Shown piece after piece: positions 1 through 6,974 of a DNA stretch of 9,423 nt. A model generated the notes under the pieces. That model saw only the letters and a program-made list of their open reading frames with translations. It was not told the origin of the DNA and did no database searches. This stretch comes from Armatimonadota bacterium (GTDB lineage: Bacteria > Armatimonadota > Zipacnadia > Zipacnadales > UBA11051). How positions within the stretch are numbered: position 1 is the stretch's first letter; each line of letters opens with the position of its first letter. Where the stretch lies: assembly GCA_003542955.1 (NCBI GenBank), contig DPJP01000248.1:1-9423 (forward strand), given 5' to 3'. Both the position numbers and the translations under genes were made by a program.

Positions 1-76
1 TCGTTCACGCCCGGCCGATGGCTATGACGGGGCATGGATGTCCCTCGGACGTTCGAGTAGACTGGGATAAACCATC

Positions 77-1285
77 ATGGACGTATCGGCCTTCACGGAC
101 ACGGCACCTGGACGAGTTATCAAGCAGGGACGCGGGCAGGCAGCCTACTACGCCTTCGTCCCCGCCCCCTTGCCGCCCGTGCTGGAACTCGACCTGTCTT
201 TGGTACGCGGTCTTGACGAGGCCGCAAGGGCCGTCGGAGAACTGTCCGGCCTCGCGCACGCTCTGCCTGACCCTTACCTGTTCGTGCGGCCGATGGTCCG
301 CCGGGAGGCCGTGGCATCCTCGCGGATCGAGGGCACGGAAGCCGACCTGAGCGATGTGTACGCCTTCGAGGCGGCTCAGCGGGTCCTGCCGGGTATGCCG
401 GCGAGGTCCGAAGCGGAGATTCGTGAGGTGCTCAACTATGTGCTCGCTCTGGACCACGGGCTGCAGCGACTGAGGGCGTTACCGCTCAGCCTGCGGCTCA
501 TCCGCGAGATGCACGAACTGCTGATGGGCGGCGTCCGGGGGGAACACAGCACGCCGGGCGAGTTCCGACGCACCCAGAACTGGATCGGCCCACCTGGATG
601 CACACTCAACGAGGCGACCTACGTGCCCCCACCCGTGCCCGAGATGACCGAGGCACTGGGAGCCTTCGAGACGTACTTGCACGCCCCACATGACTACCCG
701 CCCCTGCTCCGATTGGCTCTCATCCACTACCAACTCGAGACGATACACCCGTTCATCGATGGGAATGGCCGTATCGGCCGCCTGCTCGTGTCGTTGCTCG
801 CGGTCCATTGGGGGCTCGTGCCGCAGCCACTGCTCCACGTCAGTTCCTATTTCGAGCAGCATCAAACGGAGTACTACGACCACCTGCTGGCGGTGAGCCG
901 GCGGGGTGCGTGGCAAGCGTGGGTGCTGCTCTTTCTCGACGCCGTTCGACAGCAGGCCTCCGACACGAACGCCAAGGTCAGGCAGTTGCAGAGTCTTCAG
1001 GCCACATGGCAGGAGAAGGTCCGTCACGCTAAGGCCTCAGCCTCGCTCGTCGCCCTGGTCGACCACCTCTTCGAGACGCCGGTGCTGACCGTGCGTCGGG
1101 CCCAGGAGGTTCTAGACCTGCAGACGCACCGGGGAGCGAAGCTGAACATCGACAAGCTGGTGGACCACGGCATCCTGCGTCTGCAAGGGCGGGAGGGCGG
1201 CGAGGGGCTCTACGTCGCCGATGACATCCTGAGGGTTCTGACTGGGGAGGCGCCGGAGGTCCATGGTACTGAAGTGGCTGACTAG
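77..1285 (+). CDS. Fic family protein AMP-transferase (class II, self-inhibited)
   Basis: Predicted Fic-domain enzyme of 402 residues that would transfer AMP from ATP to a hydroxyl side chain of a target protein in the cytoplasm. The Fic core motif HPFIDGNGRIGR is complete at residues 224-235, with catalytic His224, the Asp228-Gly-Asn-Gly anion-binding loop and Arg235. An N-terminal (S/T)xxxE(G/N) inhibitory motif is present as SSRIEG (Ser81, Glu85, Gly86), which makes this a class II Fic whose own helix blocks productive ATP binding. The flap and target-docking segment lies near residues 172-190 (IGPPG through YVPPP). The C-terminal 70 residues look like a winged helix-turn-helix, as in SoFic-like proteins of similar length. 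The ATG at 77 is the first start after an in-frame TAA at 68-70; its Shine-Dalgarno is weak (GGGAT at 64-68). Bases 1-76 hold no gene that I can support. The target is unknown. Confidence 0.95.
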   Translation: MDVSAFTDTAPGRVIKQGRGQAAYYAFVPAPLPPVLELDLSLVRGLDEAARAVGELSGLAHALPDPYLFVRPMVRREAVASSRIEGTEADLSDVYAFEAAQRVLPGMPARSEAEIREVLNYVLALDHGLQRLRALPLSLRLIREMHELLMGGVRGEHSTPGEFRRTQNWIGPPGCTLNEATYVPPPVPEMTEALGAFETYLHAPHDYPPLLRLALIHYQLETIHPFIDGNGRIGRLLVSLLAVHWGLVPQPLLHVSSYFEQHQTEYYDHLLAVSRRGAWQAWVLLFLDAVRQQASDTNAKVRQLQSLQATWQEKVRHAKASASLVALVDHLFETPVLTVRRAQEVLDLQTHRGAKLNIDKLVDHGILRLQGREGGEGLYVADDILRVLTGEAPEVHGTEVAD

Positions 1286-1321
1286 TATCATGGACGGCCT
1301 GGCCGTGATACAGCCGTATCA
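1285..1321. promoter_or_regulatory. Operator-like palindrome plus third half-site between fic and the next gene
   Basis: GTATCA at 1285-1290 is mirrored by TGATAC at 1306-1311, with an inner CGGCC (1295-1299) mirrored by GGCCG (1301-1305). Together they form an imperfect dyad of 11 paired positions with four unpaired bases on one side. A further GTATCA in direct orientation lies at 1316-1321, 31 bases after the first, which is about three helical turns. The dyad starts on the last base of the fic stop codon. It could be a protein binding site controlling the downstream gene, or an RNA hairpin ending the fic transcript, although no T run follows. The function is inferred from geometry alone. 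Confidence 0.3.
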
Positions 1322-1366
1322 TGGCGGCGGGCCGCAGTCGACTACCTGCTCGACTGCGAGCAGAAG

Positions 1367-1759
1367 ATGCAGGCGATGAAGGGTGACGACCCAGACAAGA
1401 TCAAGGACGCTCTGGATGAGGCCCATCCGGAGGTTTTCCACCGCGCCAGTGTGATGCTGCATGCGGCGCTGTTCCGGGCGATGAGTTCGGGCATGGTCAA
1501 TCTGATCCGCAAGGTCAACGTGGATGTCGCCGCCTATACCGCCGCCGCCTATTACGCCCTGGACCAGAAGATGGTGGCAGTGCAGGTGGATGCCGACCGT
1601 CCAGATCGCCAGAAGCGCTGGAAGACGACCTACCCGAAGCTGGAGATGATCCGCCGCCGGCAGCAGTTGCTCTTCGACCTGCGCATGGACGACCTGGTTG
1701 ACCGCTACGACGCCGCCCTGCGCAATAGCCTCGACCTGACAACTCCCAACGGGAACTGA
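1367..1759 (+). CDS. Hypothetical alpha-helical protein, start uncertain
   Basis: I do not recognise this 130-residue protein. It looks almost wholly helical, with an Ala-rich central stretch (residues about 48-68, AAYTAAAYYALDQ) and a charged C-terminal helix rich in Arg, Asp and Leu. There is no signal peptide and no clear membrane segment. Third codon positions are strongly GC, which supports real coding. The ATG at 1367 has no good Shine-Dalgarno. The same frame, open from the fic stop codon, continues to read as plausible protein upstream (AAVDYLLDCEQK from 1331) but has no ATG, GTG or TTG there. An ATG at 1321 lies one base out of frame, and removing one G from GGCGGCGGGCC would join it to this frame as MAAAAVDYLLD. 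The gene may therefore carry a frameshift or an assembly error at its 5' end. It follows fic by 81 bases on the same strand and may be co-transcribed; a functional link to Fic is speculative. Confidence 0.6.
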   Translation: MQAMKGDDPDKIKDALDEAHPEVFHRASVMLHAALFRAMSSGMVNLIRKVNVDVAAYTAAAYYALDQKMVAVQVDADRPDRQKRWKTTYPKLEMIRRRQQLLFDLRMDDLVDRYDAALRNSLDLTTPNGN

Positions 1760-1765
1760 ATCGTA

Positions 1766-1830
1766 GCGCAGACGGAGCCTGCGCCAACCGGCCCAGGCGA
1801 TACATGCGGCGGACGCAGTAGCGTCTGCCG
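1766..1830. repeat. Inverted pair of related stem-loops (REPIN-like)
   Basis: The first stem-loop is GCGCAG (1766-1771), a 7-base loop and CTGCGC (1779-1784). The second, 1807-1830, has a 10-pair stem with one G-T pair and the loop AGTA. The second is a diverged inverted copy of the first: GCAGACG at 1768-1774 matches CGTCTGC at 1822-1828, and CTGCG at 1779-1783 matches CGCAG at 1814-1818. The two units can thus fold separately or pair with each other. This is the geometry of paired REP sequences in intergenic DNA. Whether it is repeated elsewhere in the genome cannot be seen from one window. Confidence 0.4.
1807..1830 (+). terminator. Strong hairpin, possible terminator
   Basis: CGGCGGACGC and GCGTCTGCCG form a 10-pair stem with one G-U pair around the tetraloop AGTA. 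It lies 48 bases after the stop of the gene ending at 1759 and ahead of the protease gene. There is no T run after the stem, so intrinsic termination is uncertain. It is also the second half of the inverted stem-loop pair. Confidence 0.3.
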
Positions 1831-1886
1831 AGTTGCGTTGCTCCGCGCAGGTTCCTCCTCCGCCGCTTGTGGGTCCGTTGGCGTCG

Positions 1887-1901
1887 CCGGTGGGCCACTG
1901 G
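1887..1901. promoter_or_regulatory. 15-base near-perfect palindrome
   Basis: CCGGTGGGCCACTGG is symmetric about position 1894 at six of seven pairs. With a single central base it cannot form a normal RNA hairpin, so if functional it would be a DNA binding site for a dimeric regulator, about 140 bases before the protease gene. Chance occurrence in GC-rich DNA is quite possible. Confidence 0.15.
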
Positions 1902-2032
1902 ATGCGAACCCACGGCGTCCGCGCATCAATGAGTGCAGAGGATTCCGGCAGCCCCGGGTCGAACACCACGGATGGCGCGATGAACGGCCACTCGCGCATC
2001 AAGCCATCTGCGGGCGTGCGCGAAGGCCGCGT

Positions 2033-2037
2033 GGAGG
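2033..2037 (+). promoter_or_regulatory. Shine-Dalgarno site that fixes a TTG start
   Basis: GGAGG lies six bases before TTG at 2044. No ATG or GTG at a suitable distance is in frame, so this site supports initiation at TTG for the giant protease gene. It places the basic and hydrophobic signal peptide right at the N-terminus. Confidence 0.7.
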
Positions 2038-2043
2038 TGGGGG

Positions 2044-5000
2044 TTGGGAACTGCGGTCGACTTGTGCGGGCGTGGGCTTCGACTATGCACCGTGTTTGTG
2101 TGCACCCTCTGCTCCGTGGCTGTCTGCTTGCCCTCCGCGGACTACGGTCAACTGGTCGCCGGAACAGGCGCAGTCGGTTCCGGCGCCGGCACTCCGGGGC
2201 CGTTGTGGGCTCTCAACGCGACCCCTGTGCCGATTGTCTCGGGGGACGACGATACCACCCCCTTCGCCTGCCCCGTGGTCATGGCATGTGAGCACGGGGC
2301 GGGACGGTTCGTTGCGATGAGCGACAACCCGTTCTTCACCGATGACACCCTACCACTGCACGACAACAGCAGGTTCGGGGACAATGTCATCGACTGGCTT
2401 GATGTGTCGAACCGACGCACCGTGATGGCTACCACGGGACACAGTGAGTGGTGGGCGTGGGCGAGCTTCGCATCATTCACAGCGCAGCTCGAAGGCCGTG
2501 GCTACGTCGTCACCCGGTACTCGGGGGCCATCACGGAAGCCGCGCTCAGTGGCGTGGGCGTTGTGATCATGGAGAACCCCTCCGGCGCAGTCAGCGCGTC
2601 CGAGATCACAGCGATCGAGGCTTTTGTCCGCAACGGAGGGGGCCTGCTGCTGACAGGACTGGGCTGGGCCTGGGATCACTACCGGGGGCCTCTTGACGAG
2701 TATCCCGTGAACCACATCGGTGAGCACTTCGGCGTCCGCTGGGTTTCAGGCTACGTCGGCGACTCGACGCACTGCGAGGGCTACACGCCCTATTACCACA
2801 CCTTCTACCCTGACTGCGCGGTCGCTACCTTCGAGTCCGCGTGCAGCTTCCTCACTACGGCGACGGCCGCATACGGGGCCGGACTTCCGGCAGCACTCCA
2901 AACCAACGCCGGTCTCAGGGCAGACTACTTCCAGGCCCACATGCTGCTGGCCTTTGCCACATGGCACATCTCCCCGACATCCAGCCAGCGCTCATCGCTG
3001 TATGCCTTCCTGCGGCAGCAGGCCGTGCAGCAGGCCGCACTCTTCCAGAAGAACAGGGCCTACAACGCCACGTCCGAGAGCGCCATGGCGTGGGTCCGCG
3101 AGCGCTTCCACCGCACGCTCATTGATGCGCAGCCGCTGACCTCCGCACGCAAGGCGGATATCTCCCAGGTCATCGGCCTGTTTGGCGATTACGCGGCAAT
3201 CTGGGACCAGTTCACCACGATCCTGGGCGACAACACGACACTGGACGCTCAGCAACGTGACTTCATCCTCCGGTACCAGCAGTCACTTCCGGCCGGCATC
3301 TGCGAAGTGCGCCACATCTCGGTGGTCGACTTCCTCGGCAACGGGCCCGCGCACATGCACCTTCGCGGGAATGGTGGAGCCGTGAACATCTTCGGCCTGA
3401 GGATCGGCGTCGGCTGTGAGAACTCGTTCCCGAGTGATGTGCCCCCAACATACTGCGATGTATTCTGTCTGGTCGTAGCTCACGAACTCAACCACGTTGT
3501 GGATGCCCTCTACATCCAGAACAGACAGGAACTCACGGCAAGACGGGCGGAGTTGCTTGCCGCTGCCGGGGACGAGCCTCGGAACTACCTGCGGAGCATG
3601 TTCGACTCAGGCTTCTTCGCAACCGCTCCCCAGGAGTTCTTCGCATCAATATCCAACCAGTGGTTCCACGACAGCGCACACACTGTCCGTCTCGGTCTCG
3701 CCCGATTTGACGCCGGTTACCGAGACCCCATCAACCAGGCCATCTTCTTCGCCGATGTCTACTCGATGGGGACGACGACGACCTGGTTCTACACGATGGA
3801 TACAGCGGGCAACCTTGCGCGCCGCCCCGTCTACCTGCGGCGTGACGGGAACGGCCACATCATCACGATGGTCGATAGCGATACCACGTACAGCTTCGAA
3901 GTCGCTGCCAACGGGGACGTCACCGACTACACGGTCACGACAACCGGCCACAGCGTCCTCATATCTGAGGGCCCGGCCGGCTCACCAAACCCAGTCGCGT
4001 CTCGTGGAGATGTCGCGTGCTCAGTTTCGGCCGTCGACAGCCTTGGTCACGACCTTCTGTACATGTGGTCTGCCGTCGATGCTGACGGCACTCCGGTCGG
4101 CAGCTTCGACGATCCCACCGTGAGGACACCAGTCTGGACTGCTCCTGAGAACGCCACGGGCGCCGATCTCGCATACACAATCAGCGTGACAGTGGCCTGC
4201 AGCGACGACCCTGATGTGCACGCGTCCGCCCAGTTCACTCAGGCTGTGAGCAGTGGCGCGGTGGCGGAACACATTGTGGCAATCATGTCGGGCCCCTCCG
4301 GCAGCCCAAACCCATGTGCGCCCGGTGGGCAGGTCCAATGCACGGTCAGCGCCTACGACAGCATCGACGGGCACACGCTGGCGTACTCCTGGAGCGCAAC
4401 AGGCCCTGATGGCGTTCCCGCCAACCACTTCGATGATGCGACTGTGCGCAACCCGGTCTGGACCGCACCCGCGCAGCAGGCGGGGGCCGGCTTCGATACG
4501 GACGATTACCAGATCGCTGTGACGGTTTTCTGTGCCGATGATGGTGGAGTTCGGGCGTTCGGCTCCTTCACGCAGCGCGTTCAGCAACTCACGCACGAAG
4601 TAATCATCACTGGAGGACCCTCTGGCGACCCCAACCCGTGCAGGCCGGGAGATGAGGTCCGGTGCACTGTCGGGGCCGAGGATGTCCCGCAGGGGCATGA
4701 CTTGCTGTACGGGTGGGAGGCGACGGGCGGGAGCTTCGATGATCCGACCTCACCAGAGCCGACTTGGACGGCGCCGGCGACGGAGACCACTGTTGAATAT
4801 ACCCTGACGGTGGTGGTAACGTGCGCCGAGAATCCGGCCGTCAGTGCAACCGCTTCCTATCAACAACTGGTTGCACCGGTGGTGGAGCACGCAGTCACGA
4901 TCACCGAGGGGCCGGCGGGCGATCCCGCCTCTGTGGCGTCGGGAGGAAATGTTGCCTGCAGCGTCACCGCTGAGGACAGCCACGGTGGACACGTGGTGAG

Positions 5001-6753
5001 GTATTCGTGGACTACCACGGGGCCGGGTGGGGGCGCGGCCGGCAGCTTCTCGAATGCGACTGCACAGAACCCGACCTGGACTGCGCCAGAGAACCGGACC
5101 GATGCCGCCATCGGGTACGAGATCACAGTCGTTGCGGCCTGCGGGGCCTACCCGCTGGTCAATGACACCGCTTCGTTCACCGTGGCCGTCGAGCCGGTAG
5201 CGCACACGGTCACCATCACCGACGGCCCGGCAGTAGCAAAGGACACGCTCCTGCCCGGCGGGGCGACGCGCTGTACCGCTACGGCAGAGGACAGCCGTCA
5301 GGGCCATACCCTCGCCTACGCATGGAGCGCAACCGACGGCGCCGGCAATGAGGTCGGCGGCTTTTATGACGCCTCGGCAGCGCAGCCGACATGGACCGCG
5401 CCCGCCAACGCCACCGGGGCACAGCAGGAGTACACCATCGGCGTCACCGTCTCATGCAGCGGCAATGCCGCCGTGCGCGATACAGGGACCGTGTCCGTAA
5501 TTGTGCTGCCGGTCTTCCAACACCAGTTTGCTGCCGGCACGCGGATGATCGGCATCCCTGCTGCGCCGGTCGGGGCGCAGGGCCTGGTGGATGTGCTGGC
5601 TGCTCCGGACATCGTTCGCTGGAACCCGGCGACCGAGGGATACGAGTCGCTGGGATCCGGGGACGCCTATGCGCCCGGATGCGGCTACTGGGGCCGCTTT
5701 GGCGCACAGACCGAGGTCGCCATTCCCGGCACATCGGTACTCGGCACTCTCGACTACCCCGTCGCGACCGGCTGGAACATCGTCAGCAGCCCGTATGACT
5801 GCGACCTCAATCTCGACGCAATCACCGGGGCGCCGACGCTGCTCCCGTTCGCGTGGACAGACCAGGGTGACGGATACAGGCTTGTGGCCAACCTGCAGGA
5901 CTGTCTCAACCAGGTGGACAACACAATCCATCCCTGGTGGGGCTACTGGGTCTACGCGGGCAGAGCGGGGACGCTCTCGTGGAACCCGTCACACGTTGCG
6001 GCTGACGGGATTGCGGAATTGCTGCAGATCGGTCCCGTGGACCGCGAGCGCGGCGGCTGGCAGGTGCAACTGGTGGCGGAGGCAGCGGGGAGAGTGGATG
6101 CATGCAACTACTTCGGTGTGGCCACCCAGGCGACGGTCGACGCGTTGAGCATCCCCAATCCACCGTCGCTCCCGGCCTCCGTTGACATCTACTTGCCGTC
6201 GGAGAGTGGGCCGATGGCATCAGACATCCGCACCCCGGCGGCGGGAGCGCTGTCGTGGGAGTTCGTCGTCACCTGCGGACTGGATGCTCCTGTCACGCTG
6301 AGCTTCCCGGACTTGACGGCCGTCCCGGCGGGGTACCGGCTCACACTGCGGGACCTGGCGACCGACAAGACGGTCAACATGCGGACCACGCGCACCTACA
6401 GCTACCAGGAGCAGGGAGAACGCCGCTTCCGCATCGAGGCAACCCGAGGCAACGGCAATACGCTGGTTGTCAGTGGCGTCACTGCCCAGCAGATCGGCGA
6501 GGGCGGGATGTCGATCTCCTACACGCTCTCCGCCTCGGCCGAGGTGAGCATCGAAGTGCGCAACATCTCGGGCCGCCTGATCCGGAGCGTATCGTGTGGG
6601 CCGGCTCAGGCGGGGCTGAATACTGCGGCATGGGACCTCCGCAACGCTGGGGGGGCGAGGATTCCGTCAGGAGTGTATCTATGCACCATCGGGGCAAGGT
6701 CGGCCGACGGCACCCAGATATCCGCCATCAGGACGCTGAATGTGGCCCGCTGA
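2044..6753 (+). CDS. Giant secreted metalloprotease-like protein with Ig-like repeats and FlgD-like C-terminus
   Basis: A 1569-residue exported protein, probably a zinc peptidase on the cell surface or outside the cell. Residues about 9-32 form a signal peptide (RGLRL followed by a Cys-rich hydrophobic core). Residues about 70-235 look like a class I glutamine-amidotransferase-like fold of the kind found at the front of TCAF/M60-like proteins (VRNGGGLLLTGLGWAW, then EYPVNHIGEHFGVRW). A protease domain follows: HELNH at 480-484 gives two zinc ligands and the catalytic Glu481, and Glu531 in QEFFAS is the likely third ligand. This HExxH plus EFFA pattern resembles the anthrax lethal factor-like gluzincins. 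Residues about 636-1158 are five Ig/PKD-like domains. Residues about 1160-1480 are beta-rich and unrecognised (GWNIVSSP, WWGYWVYAG). Residues about 1488-1569 are a FlgD-like Ig domain (VRNISGRLIRSV, then IPSGVYLC). The start is TTG, backed by GGAGG six bases upstream. Domain borders are estimates by eye and the substrate is unknown. The gene stands alone and converges with the - strand genes to its right. Confidence 0.9.
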   Translation: MGTAVDLCGRGLRLCTVFVCTLCSVAVCLPSADYGQLVAGTGAVGSGAGTPGPLWALNATPVPIVSGDDDTTPFACPVVMACEHGAGRFVAMSDNPFFTDDTLPLHDNSRFGDNVIDWLDVSNRRTVMATTGHSEWWAWASFASFTAQLEGRGYVVTRYSGAITEAALSGVGVVIMENPSGAVSASEITAIEAFVRNGGGLLLTGLGWAWDHYRGPLDEYPVNHIGEHFGVRWVSGYVGDSTHCEGYTPYYHTFYPDCAVATFESACSFLTTATAAYGAGLPAALQTNAGLRADYFQAHMLLAFATWHISPTSSQRSSLYAFLRQQAVQQAALFQKNRAYNATSESAMAWVRERFHRTLIDAQPLTSARKADISQVIGLFGDYAAIWDQFTTILGDNTTLDAQQRDFILRYQQSLPAGICEVRHISVVDFLGNGPAHMHLRGNGGAVNIFGLRIGVGCENSFPSDVPPTYCDVFCLVVAHELNHVVDALYIQNRQELTARRAELLAAAGDEPRNYLRSMFDSGFFATAPQEFFASISNQWFHDSAHTVRLGLARFDAGYRDPINQAIFFADVYSMGTTTTWFYTMDTAGNLARRPVYLRRDGNGHIITMVDSDTTYSFEVAANGDVTDYTVTTTGHSVLISEGPAGSPNPVASRGDVACSVSAVDSLGHDLLYMWSAVDADGTPVGSFDDPTVRTPVWTAPENATGADLAYTISVTVACSDDPDVHASAQFTQAVSSGAVAEHIVAIMSGPSGSPNPCAPGGQVQCTVSAYDSIDGHTLAYSWSATGPDGVPANHFDDATVRNPVWTAPAQQAGAGFDTDDYQIAVTVFCADDGGVRAFGSFTQRVQQLTHEVIITGGPSGDPNPCRPGDEVRCTVGAEDVPQGHDLLYGWEATGGSFDDPTSPEPTWTAPATETTVEYTLTVVVTCAENPAVSATASYQQLVAPVVEHAVTITEGPAGDPASVASGGNVACSVTAEDSHGGHVVRYSWTTTGPGGGAAGSFSNATAQNPTWTAPENRTDAAIGYEITVVAACGAYPLVNDTASFTVAVEPVAHTVTITDGPAVAKDTLLPGGATRCTATAEDSRQGHTLAYAWSATDGAGNEVGGFYDASAAQPTWTAPANATGAQQEYTIGVTVSCSGNAAVRDTGTVSVIVLPVFQHQFAAGTRMIGIPAAPVGAQGLVDVLAAPDIVRWNPATEGYESLGSGDAYAPGCGYWGRFGAQTEVAIPGTSVLGTLDYPVATGWNIVSSPYDCDLNLDAITGAPTLLPFAWTDQGDGYRLVANLQDCLNQVDNTIHPWWGYWVYAGRAGTLSWNPSHVAADGIAELLQIGPVDRERGGWQVQLVAEAAGRVDACNYFGVATQATVDALSIPNPPSLPASVDIYLPSESGPMASDIRTPAAGALSWEFVVTCGLDAPVTLSFPDLTAVPAGYRLTLRDLATDKTVNMRTTRTYSYQEQGERRFRIEATRGNGNTLVVSGVTAQQIGEGGMSISYTLSASAEVSIEVRNISGRLIRSVSCGPAQAGLNTAAWDLRNAGGARIPSGVYLCTIGARSADGTQISAIRTLNVAR
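3949..5517 (+). repeat. Five tandem Ig/PKD-like protein repeats
   Basis: Within the giant protease gene, five units of about 95-108 codons begin near residues 636, 742, 850, 948 and 1054. The shared pattern is an opening GP, then xCxVxAxDS, GHxLxYxWSA, GSFDD, PxWTAP and a closing VTVxC. Each unit has two cysteines: 659/719, 766/830, 874/927, 972/1033 and 1077/1138. They sit where the B and F strands of an Ig fold would carry a disulfide. Unit three is shortened in the middle. The DNA copies have diverged, so these are old duplications under protein-level selection. They probably act as spacers or binding modules between the protease and the C-terminal region. Confidence 0.85.
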
Positions 6754-6777
6754 CGCCTGCAGATACGGTACGCGATG

Positions 6778-6812
6778 GGCGCAAACGCGGTGCCGGGGTG
6801 CCCGCGGGCGCC
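6778..6812. terminator. GC-rich hairpin between convergent genes
   Basis: GGCGC (6778-6782) pairs with GCGCC (6808-6812), and CGCGG (6786-6790) pairs with CCGCG (6802-6806) inside it, giving a two-part stem. It fills most of the 58 bases between the stop of the protease gene and the stop of the small - strand gene, touching the latter. Position and strength fit a two-way terminator, but neither side has a T run, so the mechanism is uncertain. Confidence 0.4.
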
Positions 6813-6961
6813 TACGCGGCAATCTCTGAGTCGTCGGCCTGCGAGTGCTTGCGCTGGTCGGCCTCGAGCTCTCGCTTGAGCTTCTCCATCAGGCGGCGGA
6901 TCGTCTGGACGAGCGCGTCCATTCTCTCGGTCTGGGCTGCTGCGGCCTGCGGCGCGGACAT
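6812..6961 (-). CDS. 49-residue coiled-coil protein, unrecognised
   Basis: A small protein with an Ala-rich N-terminus (MSAPQAAAAQ) followed by one long amphipathic helix, residues about 11-40. Leu, Ile and Val spacing (MDALVQTIRRLMEKLKREL) suits a short coiled coil, and a polar acidic tail ends it. It has no membrane segment and no signal peptide. The ATG at 6961 is preceded by GGAGGT seven bases upstream (6974-6969), which is strong evidence of translation. The frame also has a TTG at 7009, but it lacks such a site and the added residues are His-rich and implausible. It lies 79 bases after the sialidase-like gene on the same strand and may be the last gene of that unit. No family is recognised; it may be an oligomerising partner or regulator, which is a guess. 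Confidence 0.6.
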   Translation of the reverse strand: MSAPQAAAAQTERMDALVQTIRRLMEKLKRELEADQRKHSQADDSEIAA

Positions 6962-6968
6962 TGAACTG

Positions 6969-6974
6969 ACCTCC
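6969..6974 (-). promoter_or_regulatory. Shine-Dalgarno site of the 49-residue gene
   Basis: On the - strand GGAGGT is seven bases before the ATG at 6961. It decides the start of the small gene and directly follows the last base of the stem-loop at 6975-7019. Confidence 0.65.

Larger units (their letters stand above)
1760..2043. other. Gene-free interval of 284 bases
   Basis: Open frames here are short or run on from neighbouring genes in the wrong frame and match nothing I know. The interval holds two related stem-loops (1766-1784 and 1807-1830), a near-perfect 15-base palindrome (1887-1901) and the strong ribosome binding site of the following gene. I find no convincing -35/-10 promoter and no tRNA. 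Confidence 0.6.

Noticed and set aside
479..1027. - strand frame opposite fic
   Set aside because: The + strand frame encodes the intact Fic motif; this one has no recognisable features.
1880..1985. tRNA-like segment on the - strand (GGGTTCGCATCC resembles a T-arm)
   Set aside because: The T-stem does not pair (GTGGG against CCAGT), and no acceptor, D or anticodon arms can be fitted around it.
1319..2002. - strand open frame of 227 codons
   Set aside because: Two thirds of it lie opposite the helical gene, and the remainder shows no family features or ribosome binding site.
2113..2130. Possible lipoprotein lipobox ending at Cys28
   Set aside because: The residue before Cys28 is Val, whereas lipoboxes need Gly, Ala or Ser there, so an ordinary signal peptide is more likely.
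1833..2320. Two overlapping + strand frames before and into the protease gene
   Set aside because: They are Arg/Gly-rich, of low complexity, and out of frame with the well-supported protease gene. They match nothing known.
3949..5517. Tandem repeats considered as a CRISPR or DNA-level repeat array
   Set aside because: Repeat units are about 300 bases, diverged in DNA and in frame; they are protein domains.
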